The translations under genes were made by a program, and so were the position numbers. A DNA stretch of 5,859 nt from NCBI GenBank assembly GCA_009776395.1, contig WRNX01000073.1, forward strand, positions 1-5,859, given 5' to 3'. Positions 5,579-5,859 of the stretch are shown here, in pieces; the stretch's first letter is position 1; each line of letters begins with the position of its first letter. This stretch comes from Lentimicrobiaceae bacterium (GTDB lineage Bacteria; Bacteroidota; Bacteroidia; Bacteroidales; WCHB1-69). The notes beneath the pieces are model-generated. The model saw only the letters and a list, made by a program, of their open reading frames with translations, was not told the DNA's origin and did no database searches.

Positions 5579-5859
5579 ATGAGAATTGGAGTCAATATGC
5601 GGCTTTTTGTGAAAGGAAAAATGGATGGCATTGCCTGGTTTGCTTTTGAAATTTTTAAACGTATCGTTACGCAACACCCTGAACATGAATTTGTTTTTTT
5701 CTTTGATAGACCCTGCGACCCCTATTTTCTTTTTGCTCCAAATGTAAAGCCTGTGGTAGTGCGCCCACAAGCAAGACATCCGTTTTTATGGTACCTGTTT
5801 TTTGAAGTGGGCATTAAAAAAGCATTACAAAAAGAAAAAATTGACCTTTTTATTTCTCC
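5579..5859 (+). CDS. GT4-family glycosyltransferase, N-terminal fragment cut by the window end
   Basis: The frame is open from ATG 5579 to the window edge, giving 93 residues. It begins MRIGVNMRLFVKGKMDGIAW, the N-terminal Rossmann strand and glycine-containing loop typical of family 4 (GT-B fold) glycosyltransferases, in which the loop after the first strand reads G, hydrophobic, then an aromatic helix start. HPEHEFVFFFDRP forms the second strand region, and RHPFLWYLFFEVGIKKALQK is the acceptor-side helix that often precedes a DLFISPDG-type strand; the last visible residues are DLFIS. Such enzymes transfer sugars from nucleotide-sugar donors during surface polysaccharide or glycoconjugate synthesis. 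The catalytic C-terminal EX7E region is outside the window, so donor and product cannot be named. The start is chosen because homology begins at the first residue. There is no Shine-Dalgarno; a T run precedes the ATG. A divergent partner of iorB. Confidence 0.85.
   Translation, partial: MRIGVNMRLFVKGKMDGIAWFAFEIFKRIVTQHPEHEFVFFFDRPCDPYFLFAPNVKPVVVRPQARHPFLWYLFFEVGIKKALQKEKIDLFIS

Noticed and set aside
5446..5649. Plus-strand open frame upstream of and overlapping the glycosyltransferase start
   Set aside because: It begins with TTG in A/T-rich DNA, is dominated by Phe, Ile, Lys and Cys, and overlaps the well-supported glycosyltransferase in another frame.
5546..5779. Minus-strand open frame opposite the glycosyltransferase
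   Set aside because: It is antisense to a recognised GT4 N-terminus and shows no family features.

Overview
The window looks like chromosomal DNA from an AT-rich, probably anaerobic member of the Bacteroidetes, most likely Bacteroidales-like. Four things point there. The V-type ATPase cluster has the order E, DUF2764, A. There is a GldA-type ABC ATPase. There is an indolepyruvate:ferredoxin oxidoreductase subunit, typical of amino-acid-fermenting anaerobes. Genes mostly lack Shine-Dalgarno sequences, and some upstream regions carry TAnnTTTG-like boxes. The assignment rests on recognised protein families, not on a database search.

Layout from left to right. (1) 1-585, plus strand: the C-terminal part of a Fic-domain protein with a C-terminal winged helix; its 5' end lies outside the window, and a 12-bp repeat tract encodes the linker. 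(2) 641-3868, minus strand: three tightly packed V-type ATPase genes, read atpE, then a DUF2764 gene, then atpA, with 6 nt between each pair. (3) 3869-4000: a short divergent promoter region. (4) 4001-4738, plus strand: a GldA-like ABC transporter ATPase with a shortened C-terminal tail. (5) 4728-5306, minus strand: iorB, whose 3' end overlaps that of the ABC gene by 11 bp. (6) 5307-5578: a 272-bp divergent intergenic region. (7) 5579 to the window end, plus strand: the N-terminus of a GT4-type glycosyltransferase, cut by the window edge.

How the genes work together. The three minus-strand V-ATPase genes encode the catalytic subunit (A), a peripheral-stalk subunit (E) and a protein that sits where subunit C would be expected. 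The usual following genes (B, D, I, K) are not next to atpA: a convergently oriented fic gene comes 55 nt later. iorB also stands without its obligate partner iorA on either side. The ABC ATPase has no adjacent permease gene. The window therefore holds several parts of multi-subunit machines separated from their usual partners, which suggests local rearrangement. No RNA gene, CRISPR array or insertion sequence was seen.

The best leads are the interrupted V-ATPase operon (possibly a non-contiguous operon running antisense to fic), the subunit-C-like pattern in the DUF2764 protein, and the orphan iorB. I found no convincing evidence of a wholly new defence or mobile system.
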